17,944 bases of DNA from Bacteroidota bacterium (GTDB lineage Bacteria; Bacteroidota; Bacteroidia; B-17B0; Aurantibacillaceae): assembly GCA_025359355.1 (NCBI GenBank), contig JANYGR010000058.1, forward strand, positions 1-17,944, read 5' to 3'. Made by a program: the position numbers and the translations under genes. The notes beneath the pieces are model-generated. The model was not told where the DNA came from, made no database searches, and worked only from the letters and a program-made list of their open reading frames with translations. Shown here in pieces: positions 7,324 through 14,681 of the stretch (the stretch's first letter is position 1; the number at the start of each line of letters is the position of its first letter).

Positions 7324-7331
7324 TATCTTTG
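7324..7331 (+). promoter_or_regulatory. Bacteroidota -7 element (TATCTTTG) for the lipoprotein gene
   Basis: TATCTTTG is an exact TAnnTTTG match, 24 bases before the ATG at 7356. A TTTTTG lies upstream at 7304-7309, but only 14 bases away, shorter than the usual 17-23 spacing. The position shows that the upstream in-frame ATG at 7329 lies inside the promoter and is not the start. Confidence 0.5.
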
Positions 7332-7355
7332 ATTATAAACTTAATTTTATTAAAA

Positions 7356-8327
7356 ATGACGACTAAGAAATTATTACTCCACACAGCAATGATATGTGTT
7401 GGCGCTTTATTGACGTTCTCTAGCTGTAAGAAAAAAGATCCAGCTACAACTCCCGCTGATGAAAGTGGACAAGCTTCTTCAGACTCACGTCAGGCTATCA
7501 GCGAAAACGATGCATCTATTAATGATGTCAATCAAACCTTAAGCGATTATCCATTAATGCATGGGCGTGTTGCTTCAACAAATAAAGTAGCAACAACCAT
7601 TTGTGGTTTAACGGTTGATACCATTGGTTCTTATACAGGTACTATTAAATTAAACTATAACGGTACTGTTTGTAATAACCGCAAACGCGAAGGATCTATC
7701 AAATTAACGATTATCAATTATGCTTCAGGCGCTCGTTGGAAAAATGCAGGTTGTGTTTTGAAAGTAGATTATTTAGCTTATAAAATTACGCGTGCTTCTG
7801 ACGGACAAAGCATTGAATTAAACGGTACACAAATGCTTACTAATATTAGCGGCGGTACTTGGGTTGATTTATTGTTTTTGGGTCAACCTAATTTAGTAAA
7901 CTCTGTAACGGGCACTAACTTAAACGTTAAGTTTAATGGAACGGCAACAGCTATCTATAATATCAATCGTAAATTTACATACACTTGGGCAAGCTCTACA
8001 AGTGTATTAAGCTGTAGTGGAGAAGGAATCGGTTCTTCTGGAGGTCTTAATAATTTAGAAAACTATGGAACAACTCGCGATGGCGATGCATTTACTAGCC
8101 AAGTAATAACTCCTATTCTTTGGAATACAACCTGTGGTTGGGGCGCTCCGCTTGCTGGTGAATTAGACATTAAAGTAGCTAGCAAAAGTTTTGATTTAAA
8201 TTGTTTATTTGGTGTAAATTCTGCGGGAACGCCTATCACTGTTGGGTCTAACCAATGTGCGTATGGTTGGAAATTAACATGGACCGTGGGAACTACTTGT
8301 CAAAATAAAGTCATTGTTTATTCTTAA
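7356..8327 (+). CDS. Cysteine-rich lipoprotein of unknown function
   Basis: From the ATG at 7356 the product has 323 residues. A lipoprotein signal peptide (MTTKKLLLHTAMICVGALLTFSSC) is followed by CKKKDP, so Cys24 is the likely lipidated residue. An in-frame ATG at 7329 is rejected because it would spoil the signal peptide and overlaps the -7 promoter element. After a low-complexity Ser/Asp/Ala linker (about 25-60), the domain contains eight more cysteines (for example TICGL, TVCNN, TTCGW, NQCAY, TTCQN). This suggests disulfide bonding outside the cytoplasm. Many alternating strands (GSIKLTI, NLNVKFNGTATAIYNINRKFTYTW) point to a beta-rich fold. I do not recognise the family. A strong terminator follows directly. 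It may be a separate unit from the T9SS gene upstream, given its own promoter. Confidence 0.75.
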   Translation: MTTKKLLLHTAMICVGALLTFSSCKKKDPATTPADESGQASSDSRQAISENDASINDVNQTLSDYPLMHGRVASTNKVATTICGLTVDTIGSYTGTIKLNYNGTVCNNRKREGSIKLTIINYASGARWKNAGCVLKVDYLAYKITRASDGQSIELNGTQMLTNISGGTWVDLLFLGQPNLVNSVTGTNLNVKFNGTATAIYNINRKFTYTWASSTSVLSCSGEGIGSSGGLNNLENYGTTRDGDAFTSQVITPILWNTTCGWGAPLAGELDIKVASKSFDLNCLFGVNSAGTPITVGSNQCAYGWKLTWTVGTTCQNKVIVYS

Positions 8328-8341
8328 TTAATTTTATTTAA

Positions 8342-8380
8342 AAAAACACCCGTTAAACGAACTGTTTAACGGGTGTTTTT
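8342..8380 (+). terminator. Strong intrinsic terminator after the lipoprotein gene
   Basis: AAAAACACCCGTTAAAC (8342-8358) and GTTTAACGGGTGTTTTT (8364-8380) form a perfect stem with a 5-base loop and a T-run. It ends only 13 bases before the ogt start. Confidence 0.92.
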
Positions 8381-8393
8381 TATTTAGCCAATC

Positions 8394-8879
8394 ATGATTT
8401 ATATTAATTACATAGATACTCCTGCCGGTGAACTTGAGATCTGTGCAGATGACATTGGTGTCGTGTCTGTATTATTTGTAAACACGAATAAAAGAGTCTT
8501 AATTAAAAAAGAAACTAGCTCAAATCCTTTATTATTAGAAACTGAAAAACAATTAAGCGCTTATTTTAATAAAGCATTAAACAAATTTGATTTGCCTCTA
8601 TCCCTCAATGGTACTGTTTTTCAAAATCGCGTATGGAGTCAACTAATAACCATTCCTTATGGTAAAACAATTTCTTACTTAGAACTAGCTAAACTATTAG
8701 GCGACGAAAAATGCATCCGCGCTGCGGCTACAGCAAATGGTAAAAACCCCATCAGCATTATCATTCCTTGTCATCGCGTTATAGGTAGCAAGGGCGCATT
8801 AGTTGGTTATTCTGGCAATATAGAGCGCAAAAGCTTTTTACTAAAACACGAAGGCGCTTATCAAGATTTATTTTCTTAA
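8394..8879 (+). CDS. ogt: Methylated-DNA--[protein]-cysteine S-methyltransferase
   Basis: This 161-residue cytoplasmic repair protein transfers methyl groups from O6-methylguanine (and O4-methylthymine) to its own cysteine and is used up in the reaction. The N-terminal half is the variable RNase H-like domain. The C-terminal DNA-binding and alkyl-transfer domain starts near FQNRVWSQLITIPYGKTISYLELAK (76-100). It carries the Arg109 'finger' in CIRAAATANGKNPISI and the active-site motif IPCHRVIG with Cys126. GALVGYSGNIERKSFLLKHEG completes the family signature. Length is typical of Ogt/MGMT, with no Ada domain. The start lies 13 bases after a strong terminator, so its promoter must overlap or lie upstream of that terminator. 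It converges with the next gene, leaving only 5 bases. Confidence 0.95.
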   Translation: MIYINYIDTPAGELEICADDIGVVSVLFVNTNKRVLIKKETSSNPLLLETEKQLSAYFNKALNKFDLPLSLNGTVFQNRVWSQLITIPYGKTISYLELAKLLGDEKCIRAAATANGKNPISIIIPCHRVIGSKGALVGYSGNIERKSFLLKHEGAYQDLFS

Positions 8880-8884
8880 AACGA

Positions 8885-9931
8885 TTATTCTTTAATAACC
8901 TTCTTATAAGCAGAAGCCCCGCTTGTTGTTGTTAAAGAAACCAGATACACGCCTTTAACTAAAGGATGCAAATCTAACTGAGTTGTTGTTTGATTAACGT
9001 TTTGATTCGTTAAAACAACTTGCCCTAATTGATTTGTTACAATAACCATTTTGATGTTTTCTTCAGATTGAAGTGTTACAAGTCCATTAGTAGGATTAGG
9101 AAACAAACCAACAATAGCATCTTTTGTGTGTTCGTTAATACCAACCACCACACAAGCGCTACTAGCACAAGAGCAGTAAGTTGTTGTGCCCGCAATTGTT
9201 CCAGTATTGGCATTAATTGTTCCCGAGTTATTGGCATCACAGATATCTAAATGTGAACTTAAACTACCCATAGTCCCTGAATTAAAAGTATTATTCGTCA
9301 CATTAAACCCTCCACAACCAGTAGTAGCTCCAGTTACAGAAGCTGAATTATACCAATCACGACTAACATTGATCATACACTTTGTAGAAAATGAAGAACT
9401 AGTTGCATTAAGAAAATCTCTGCCAATGCTCATAAACCCGTTATTAGTAAAGCTACTAGAGTATGCATTATAGAAATCATTATTAATAGTCAAATTTCCG
9501 TTATTAATAAATGTACCTATTGAATCGCCAAGTAAAGTCGCTAACATAGTGCCATTATTAATAGATGTAGCGCTTGCTGCTGTACCCATTACAACATTAG
9601 TCATATTACCATAATTTGTAAACTGAGCATTGCCTTGCGTTACATATAACGTATCAATTACACCAACGCCATAATTATCAAAAACGCCTCCGTTTGCAAT
9701 TAATACAGCTGTTGTTTGTATTTTTCCTTGGTTGCAAATCGTACCGCCACTAACTGCCACACGACCTGTAAGAGTTCCTGTTGAAGCAATACATAGCTTT
9801 TGGCCAGCAAGCAAATAATAACTCGATGTGGTTAAGCCGGTTACAATATATGTACAGCCAGTTGAGCATTGTGCTTTTACGGCGCTATTAAATAATAGTG
9901 CTACTGAAAAAATAAATAAAAGTTGTTTCAT
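8885..9931 (-). CDS. T9SS-exported beta-repeat surface protein
   Basis: The 348-residue product has a clear signal peptide (MKQLLFIFSVALLFNSAVKA, cleavage likely after Ala20). A Cys pair (CSTGC, 22-26) follows. The middle (about 30-230) is made of short strand-turn repeats rich in Asn and Gly (FINNGNLTINNDFYNAYSSS, FTNNGFMSIGRDFLNATSSS, INVSRDWYNSASV), which suggests a right-handed beta-helix. A Cys motif (CSCASSAC) precedes a T9SS type A sorting domain (about 274-348, VGLFPNPTNG ... GVYLVSL ... YKKVIKE). The protein is therefore exported and probably surface-bound or released. The function is unknown; adhesion is a guess from the fold. No recognisable promoter stands out upstream. It converges with ogt, with 5 bases between the stops and no terminator visible. 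Confidence 0.8.
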   Translation of the reverse strand: MKQLLFIFSVALLFNSAVKAQCSTGCTYIVTGLTTSSYYLLAGQKLCIASTGTLTGRVAVSGGTICNQGKIQTTAVLIANGGVFDNYGVGVIDTLYVTQGNAQFTNYGNMTNVVMGTAASATSINNGTMLATLLGDSIGTFINNGNLTINNDFYNAYSSSFTNNGFMSIGRDFLNATSSSFSTKCMINVSRDWYNSASVTGATTGCGGFNVTNNTFNSGTMGSLSSHLDICDANNSGTINANTGTIAGTTTYCSCASSACVVVGINEHTKDAIVGLFPNPTNGLVTLQSEENIKMVIVTNQLGQVVLTNQNVNQTTTQLDLHPLVKGVYLVSLTTTSGASAYKKVIKE

Positions 9932-9971
9932 AGTTGTTTGTTTTTAATGTTGTTTAGTAAAAATAAACAAA

Positions 9972-9999
9972 AAACCCACACAAACATTTGTGTGGGTTT
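9972..9999 (-). terminator. Intrinsic terminator of the acyl-CoA dehydrogenase gene
   Basis: AAACCCACACAAA (9972-9984) pairs perfectly with TTTGTGTGGGTTT (9987-9999). On the minus strand the stem is followed by TTTTTTGTTT. It lies between the acyl-CoA dehydrogenase stop and the next minus-strand gene. Confidence 0.9.
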
Positions 10000-10020
10000 A
10001 TAAAACACTAAATTATATTT

Positions 10021-11205
10021 TTATGAAAATGCATTGAAGCCTGTAACATCCATTCCTGTTATTAATAAGTGGATATCGTGAGTTCCTTCATAAGTAATCA
10101 CCGATTCTAAATTCATCATGTGGCGCATAATTGGGTATTCTCCTGTAATGCCCATTCCACCGTGTATTTGACGAGCCTCACGAGCAATTGTAATTGCCAT
10201 GTTACAATTATTACGTTTAGCCATACTAATTTGCGCAGGCGTTGCACGATTTTCATTTTTCAATACACCTAAACGCCACGTTAATAATTGCGCTTTGGTG
10301 ATTTCAGTAATCATCTCAGCTAATTTCTTTTGTGTTAATTGAAAGGCTCCAATAGGTTTTCCAAATTGGATACGCTCTTTACTGTAACGTAAAGCGCTGT
10401 CGTAACAATCCATTGCAGCACCAATTACTCCCCAAGCTATCCCGAAACGCGCGCTGTTTAAACACCCTAAGGGTCCTTTTAAACCTTTTACGTTTGGTAA
10501 AATATTTTCTTTAGGAACTAATACATTTGCAAAAACTAATTCGCCAGTAGCAGATGCGCGTAAGCTCCATTTGCCGTGTGTTTCGGGAGTTGTAAAACCA
10601 GCCATGCCTCGTTCAACAATAATACCGCGTATTTCTCCTGTTTCATCTTTAGCCCAAACAACCGCAATATCAGCAAACGGTGAATTACTAATCCACATTT
10701 TTGCTCCGTTTAAAATAACGTTTTTTCCATCGCCTGCATCTTTAAAATTGGTAAGCATTCCGTTAGGATTACTTCCGTGATCAGGCTCTGTTAAACCAAA
10801 ACAGCCCATCATGTCGCCAGCAGCTAATTTTGGTAAATATTTTTTTCTTTGTTCTTCGCTTCCGTAAGTATAAATAGGATACATTACTAATGAACTTTGA
10901 ACAGAAGCTGTTGAGCGCAAACCGCTGTCGCCACGTTCTAATTCTTGCATAATTAATCCGTAAGAAATTTGATCTAATCCTGCGCCACCATATTCTGTGG
11001 GGATATATGGACCAAATGCGCCAACTTCGGCTAAACCTTTAATCCATTGTTTTGGAAATGTTGTTGTTTGACAAGCTTCTTCTACAATTGGAGTTACTTC
11101 TTTTTTTACCCAAGCACGAGTTGTTTCGCGAATCAATTTGTGTTCGTCGGTTAACAATTCGTCCATTAAATAATAATCATGTGCTTGAAAGTTATCTGTT
11201 GCCAT
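10021..11205 (-). CDS. gcdH: Acyl-CoA dehydrogenase, glutaryl-CoA dehydrogenase type
   Basis: This 394-residue FAD enzyme fits the oxidative decarboxylation of glutaryl-CoA to crotonyl-CoA in lysine/tryptophan breakdown. The sequence closely follows glutaryl-CoA dehydrogenases: ELERGDSGLRSTASVQSSLVM (Arg97 aligns with the residue that binds the glutaryl carboxylate in the human enzyme), GCFGLTEPDHGSNP, NGAKMWISNSP, GKWSLRASATGELVF, ARFGIAWGVIGA, and the catalytic base in ITYEGTHD (Glu373). The domain order is N-terminal helices, central beta domain (about 135-245) and C-terminal helical bundle with FAD contacts. It stands alone with its own terminator, and no other gene of the pathway is nearby. 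Substrate assignment is by motif similarity; another short-chain acyl-CoA is possible but less likely. Confidence 0.88.
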   Translation of the reverse strand: MATDNFQAHDYYLMDELLTDEHKLIRETTRAWVKKEVTPIVEEACQTTTFPKQWIKGLAEVGAFGPYIPTEYGGAGLDQISYGLIMQELERGDSGLRSTASVQSSLVMYPIYTYGSEEQRKKYLPKLAAGDMMGCFGLTEPDHGSNPNGMLTNFKDAGDGKNVILNGAKMWISNSPFADIAVVWAKDETGEIRGIIVERGMAGFTTPETHGKWSLRASATGELVFANVLVPKENILPNVKGLKGPLGCLNSARFGIAWGVIGAAMDCYDSALRYSKERIQFGKPIGAFQLTQKKLAEMITEITKAQLLTWRLGVLKNENRATPAQISMAKRNNCNMAITIAREARQIHGGMGITGEYPIMRHMMNLESVITYEGTHDIHLLITGMDVTGFNAFS

Positions 11206-11407
11206 AGTTGTGTTTTTTAAGGTGTGTAATATTACGAATTATGCCTTAATCAGCCAAACAGAAAGAAAATAGTTTTTTAGATAGTTTGTGCTAAAATTTA
11301 GTGTTTAAATCTCTATTGGCTTCTTTTTTATATATTAACTCTGATTAAATAACAACTCGGCAATATATCTCGTTATTTTGCGTTGAATAAAATATTAATT
11401 TAGAAAC

Positions 11408-12979
11408 ATGTTACCCGCAATTTGGCACCGCTATATATTTTTGTTTGGCATTATAGGTTTAGCCTCTGGTATGCTGTTTGGAACCGTTCCCACAAGCATT
11501 CCACAAATAATTATTGCCGCTAACTGGTTATTAGAAAAAGATTTTTTTCTTAAGTGGCAACGATTAAAATCAAATTATTTTTTCTGGATTTTAATTTCTT
11601 TTTTTTTGCTTCATATTATTGGAATGTCCTATACATCCAATGTGGAAAGGGGTTTAGACGATCTACGAAACAAAGTACCCTTACTTGTATTGCCAATTTT
11701 ATTTTTTAGCACACCTGCCCTCACTCAAAAAGAATTAAAATTATTGTTTCGTTTTTTATTTTTAAGTGTTGTTATTAGCTCTGTCTGTTGTTTTTTAGTG
11801 TACTCAGGCTTTACACATAAAACAATTATCGATGCGCGACAAGCCTCTGTGTTTATGTCACACATACGATTTTCGTTATTTATAGCATTTGCAATTATTG
11901 GATTAATTTACTTCTTTTTCGAAGAACCAAAATGGCAGTATAAAATAATCTATATGTTAGGTGTGTGTTGGCTTTTGTTTTTTATGTATAAACTCGAATT
12001 AGCCACTGGCTTTGTGTGCCTACTAATTGCTGCTATTATTCTATTATTAATTATAATTATAAAAAAATTAAATAACCTTTTAGCAACAACCCTTATTTTT
12101 AGTTTTATATGTATCTCCGTTTTTCTTTTTTTTAATATTAGAAAAAGCTTGGCAATGTTTGATAAATCAGCAAACAACAAAGAAAACATGATGCTTAAAG
12201 AAACCGTTAATCATAAATTGTATCTTCAGGATACTGTTTTTCAATTAGCAGAAAACGGAAATTTAATTACGATAAACATCAGCGATTATGAATTAAACAA
12301 AGAGTGGAATTTAAAAAGTAAACTTCCATATAATAGCTCTGATATTAAGGGAAATAACGTACGTTATACTATTTTAAGGTATATGGCAAGCAAGGGTTTA
12401 ACGAAAGATTCTGTTGGTATTAACCAACTAACTCTTGAAGATATATCTAACATAGAACACGGTTTTACAAATTATAAATACACCTCGCATGCTGGGCTCA
12501 TTGCGCGTTGGCGAGAATTAATATGGGAATACACTAAATACAAACGTGGCGAAAACCCTTCGGGACACACACTTACCATGCGTTTAGAGTTTTGGAAAAC
12601 TGCTATTTATATCATACAAAAACAACCTGTGTTTGGCGTTGGCACTGGTGATATACAAGATTCCTTTAATGAGGTTTACACCAAAAAACACACTAAATTA
12701 GATAAGACTTGGTGGTTAAGGTGCCACAATCAATACTTAGCCATTGCCGTTGCGTTTGGTTTAGTAGGACTTATTTTATTTTTATTTTATTTATGCTATT
12801 CTGCAATTGTGTTAAGAAAACAATTACATCCTTTATATTGGGCTTTCTTTTTTATTAGCTTACTCTCTTTTTTAACGGAAGATACACTTGAAACACAATC
12901 AGGTGTTACGTTTTTTATCTTTTTTCAAACGCTGTTTATTTGGCTAGCTTCTTATAATCATTCTCCTCAGAAGCACTGA
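11408..12979 (+). CDS. O-antigen ligase/polymerase family membrane protein
   Basis: The 523-residue inner-membrane protein has about ten hydrophobic segments. A large hydrophilic, outward-facing loop (about 244-440) sits between the penultimate groups of helices, as in WaaL/Wzy-type glycosyl transfer proteins. The loop holds MRLEFWKTAIYIIQKQPVFGVGTGDI (from 391), matching the Wzy_C-type R...W...(P)xxGxGxG pattern. It ends in WWLRCHNQYLAIAVAFGLVG, with His440 in the H-N-x-(Y/F)-L position typical of the family. It likely polymerises or ligates undecaprenyl-linked glycan in the periplasm. No other polysaccharide gene is near, so the substrate cannot be told. The 202-base upstream region has a weak -7-like TTATTTTG at 11373-11380. 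It converges on the next gene, 6 bases apart, with no terminator seen. Confidence 0.82.
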   Translation: MLPAIWHRYIFLFGIIGLASGMLFGTVPTSIPQIIIAANWLLEKDFFLKWQRLKSNYFFWILISFFLLHIIGMSYTSNVERGLDDLRNKVPLLVLPILFFSTPALTQKELKLLFRFLFLSVVISSVCCFLVYSGFTHKTIIDARQASVFMSHIRFSLFIAFAIIGLIYFFFEEPKWQYKIIYMLGVCWLLFFMYKLELATGFVCLLIAAIILLLIIIIKKLNNLLATTLIFSFICISVFLFFNIRKSLAMFDKSANNKENMMLKETVNHKLYLQDTVFQLAENGNLITINISDYELNKEWNLKSKLPYNSSDIKGNNVRYTILRYMASKGLTKDSVGINQLTLEDISNIEHGFTNYKYTSHAGLIARWRELIWEYTKYKRGENPSGHTLTMRLEFWKTAIYIIQKQPVFGVGTGDIQDSFNEVYTKKHTKLDKTWWLRCHNQYLAIAVAFGLVGLILFLFYLCYSAIVLRKQLHPLYWAFFFISLLSFLTEDTLETQSGVTFFIFFQTLFIWLASYNHSPQKH

Positions 12980-12985
12980 AAATAT

Positions 12986-13399
12986 CTAAACTAATTTTAC
13001 CTTATATTTTTCTGCCATTTTATGTAATTGCTCATTACTTACATCGTGTATATTACCCGATTGATGGTAATTTTCAACCGTTACTACAAACAATGTATAA
13101 TGATATTCGGCAGCTAATTTAAAATAAGGTTCCAATTCCCAGTCCATCGTAAATGTGTTATGAACCAAAATTTTTGATTCATTGTTTACCATACTTTGTT
13201 TAGTGTTTTCTTCACAAAGTTTATACGCTAAATGATTGTTTTTAAAATCAAAAATATACTTGCCTGTTTGAGTATTTGTAAAATAATCGTCTACAGAAAA
13301 AACGGGATATATTCCATCTTCACTCAAAACCTTTGCTAATGTAGATTTTCCAGAGCCTGGTAATCCACGCAAGAGTATGAGGTTTTTAGATTTTTGCAT
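12986..13399 (-). CDS. Small P-loop kinase of the N4BP2/polynucleotide kinase-like type
   Basis: The 137-residue cytoplasmic protein opens with a Walker A loop, GLPGSGKST (12-20). The Walker B-like region FSVDDYF follows. Then comes VHNTFTMDWELEPYFKLA, which resembles the '(D/N)NTNTxxWE(M/L)xPY' stretch of N4BP2-type AAA kinases. The end, NIHDVSNEQLHKMAEKY, resembles the 'N.HgVp.e.i..M..ry' tail of the same group. Animal N4BP2 has 5'-polynucleotide kinase activity; the bacterial substrate is unknown. The gene starts 24 bases after the metallo-beta-lactamase-fold gene on the same strand, so the two probably form an operon. The length is short but complete for a single-domain kinase. Confidence 0.75.
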   Translation of the reverse strand: MQKSKNLILLRGLPGSGKSTLAKVLSEDGIYPVFSVDDYFTNTQTGKYIFDFKNNHLAYKLCEENTKQSMVNNESKILVHNTFTMDWELEPYFKLAAEYHYTLFVVTVENYHQSGNIHDVSNEQLHKMAEKYKVKLV

Positions 13400-13423
13400 G
13401 TGCTACTTTAAACAAAGGTATTA

Positions 13424-14524
13424 TTATTTAAGATTTTCCCACCAAGCAATTTGTTTAATTGTATCATCCTGCCAATATACCGCCTCACCAATCATAGGTG
13501 TCAACAAAGGCACGTTTCTTTCTGCAGCAGCTATTGATACGCGCTTAATGGGTTCATCCCAATCATGCATTGATAAAGCAAACTTAGCCCAATGAACTGG
13601 TAATAGTTTTTTTGCTTTTAACTCCACCGCTATTTGTGCCGTTTCTTCGGGCATAGAGTGGATATACTTCCAATAATTATTATACTGACCGCATTCTAAT
13701 ATCACTAAATCAAACGGACCATATTGATTTCCTATCGCTTCGAAATGATTGTCGTATCCGCTATCGCCACCTATAAATATTTTTTGTGTTGGTGTTATAA
13801 ATACAAAACTACTCCACAGGGCTTGAGCGCGTTTAAACCCTCGTCCCGAAAAATGTCTCGCCGTAGTTGTAATTACTTTAAATCCTTTCTCTAAGCTCGT
13901 TTCATCGTGCCACTGCGTTTCTATAAAATTATTTTTTGTAAATCCCCAATGTTCTAAATGTTGTCCAACACCTAAGCTGGTAATGATTTTTTTGATTTTA
14001 GGTTTCAATTTGAGAACCGTATCATGATCTAAGTGATCCCAGTGATCATGTGTTAAAAATAAATAATCTATTTCTGGAATATCATCCGTTGAATAAACAT
14101 CACTGCCGTCAAAACTCTTGGTTGTAAATCGAACTGGTGAAGCTGCTCCAGATAAAACAGGGTCAACTAAAATACGTTTGCCATCTATTTGCATAAAGTA
14201 TGATGAATGACCGAACCATACCAATAAATTTTCATTGATATTTAATTGGTGTAAATTTATTTTTTTAGAAGGTAGTTTTTGTTTCGGCTTTACATTTGGA
14301 TTCTTTACAAAAAAGAATTCTTTCATAATCGTTGTATACTTTACTCCTTCTGTTAATTCAGGCGTGTGGTTAATGTTCGAAAACTTTTTACCATCATAAT
14401 AAGGTGATTTTTTAATAACCTCTAATCGTTCACCCTTTGGTGTTTTACCAAATTTAGATTGTTGCATAAATAAAAACATAACAACACAAAAAACGACAAT
14501 GGTAACTAATATTGTGAGTAACAT
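13424..14524 (-). CDS. Membrane-anchored metallo-beta-lactamase-fold hydrolase, NAPE-PLD/UlaG-like
   Basis: Of 366 residues, 1-20 form an N-terminal membrane anchor (MLLTILVTIVVFCVVMFLFM). The hydrolase domain (about 95-350) has VWFGHSSYFMQIDGKRILVDPV, the zinc motif THDHWDHLD (His159, His161, Asp163, His164), His224 in TTTARHFSGRG, Asp254 in GGDSGYD, and His311 in LLPVHWAKF. This is the full metal set of the family. GRGFKRAQALWSSFVF and LECGQYNNYWKYIHSMPEE are typical of NAPE-hydrolysing phospholipase D-like proteins (COG2220 type). The substrate may be a phospholipid or another phosphodiester or lactone; that is inference. The P-loop kinase gene follows after 24 bases. No terminator lies between the two. 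Confidence 0.85.
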   Translation of the reverse strand: MLLTILVTIVVFCVVMFLFMQQSKFGKTPKGERLEVIKKSPYYDGKKFSNINHTPELTEGVKYTTIMKEFFFVKNPNVKPKQKLPSKKINLHQLNINENLLVWFGHSSYFMQIDGKRILVDPVLSGAASPVRFTTKSFDGSDVYSTDDIPEIDYLFLTHDHWDHLDHDTVLKLKPKIKKIITSLGVGQHLEHWGFTKNNFIETQWHDETSLEKGFKVITTTARHFSGRGFKRAQALWSSFVFITPTQKIFIGGDSGYDNHFEAIGNQYGPFDLVILECGQYNNYWKYIHSMPEETAQIAVELKAKKLLPVHWAKFALSMHDWDEPIKRVSIAAAERNVPLLTPMIGEAVYWQDDTIKQIAWWENLK

Positions 14525-14625
14525 CTTTTATCTCTTTTTTATTATTTAATGGGCTATTTAATTACCCTACAAGAGTACATTGTTTTTTGTATTGCCTAAC
14601 ATATTTAACAATTTTTTAAAACAAA

Positions 14626-14653
14626 AAAATCCCAACAAATTTGTTGGGATTTT
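14626..14653 (-). terminator. Intrinsic terminator of the phosphate transporter gene
   Basis: A perfect inverted repeat, AAAATCCCAACAAA (14626-14639) and TTTGTTGGGATTTT (14640-14653), lies just past the pit stop. On the minus strand a run of T follows the stem. Confidence 0.92.
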
Positions 14654-14681
14654 GAATGAGGTAAAACAATTATTTAATAAT

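Noticed and set aside
9186..9473. Plus-strand open frame opposite the second T9SS cargo
   Set aside because: It is antisense to a repeat-rich secreted protein with clear signal peptide and sorting domain; low-complexity repeats often leave open antisense frames.
10021..11205. Possible lysine-degradation cluster around gcdH
   Set aside because: No neighbouring gene belongs to that pathway and the gene has its own terminator.
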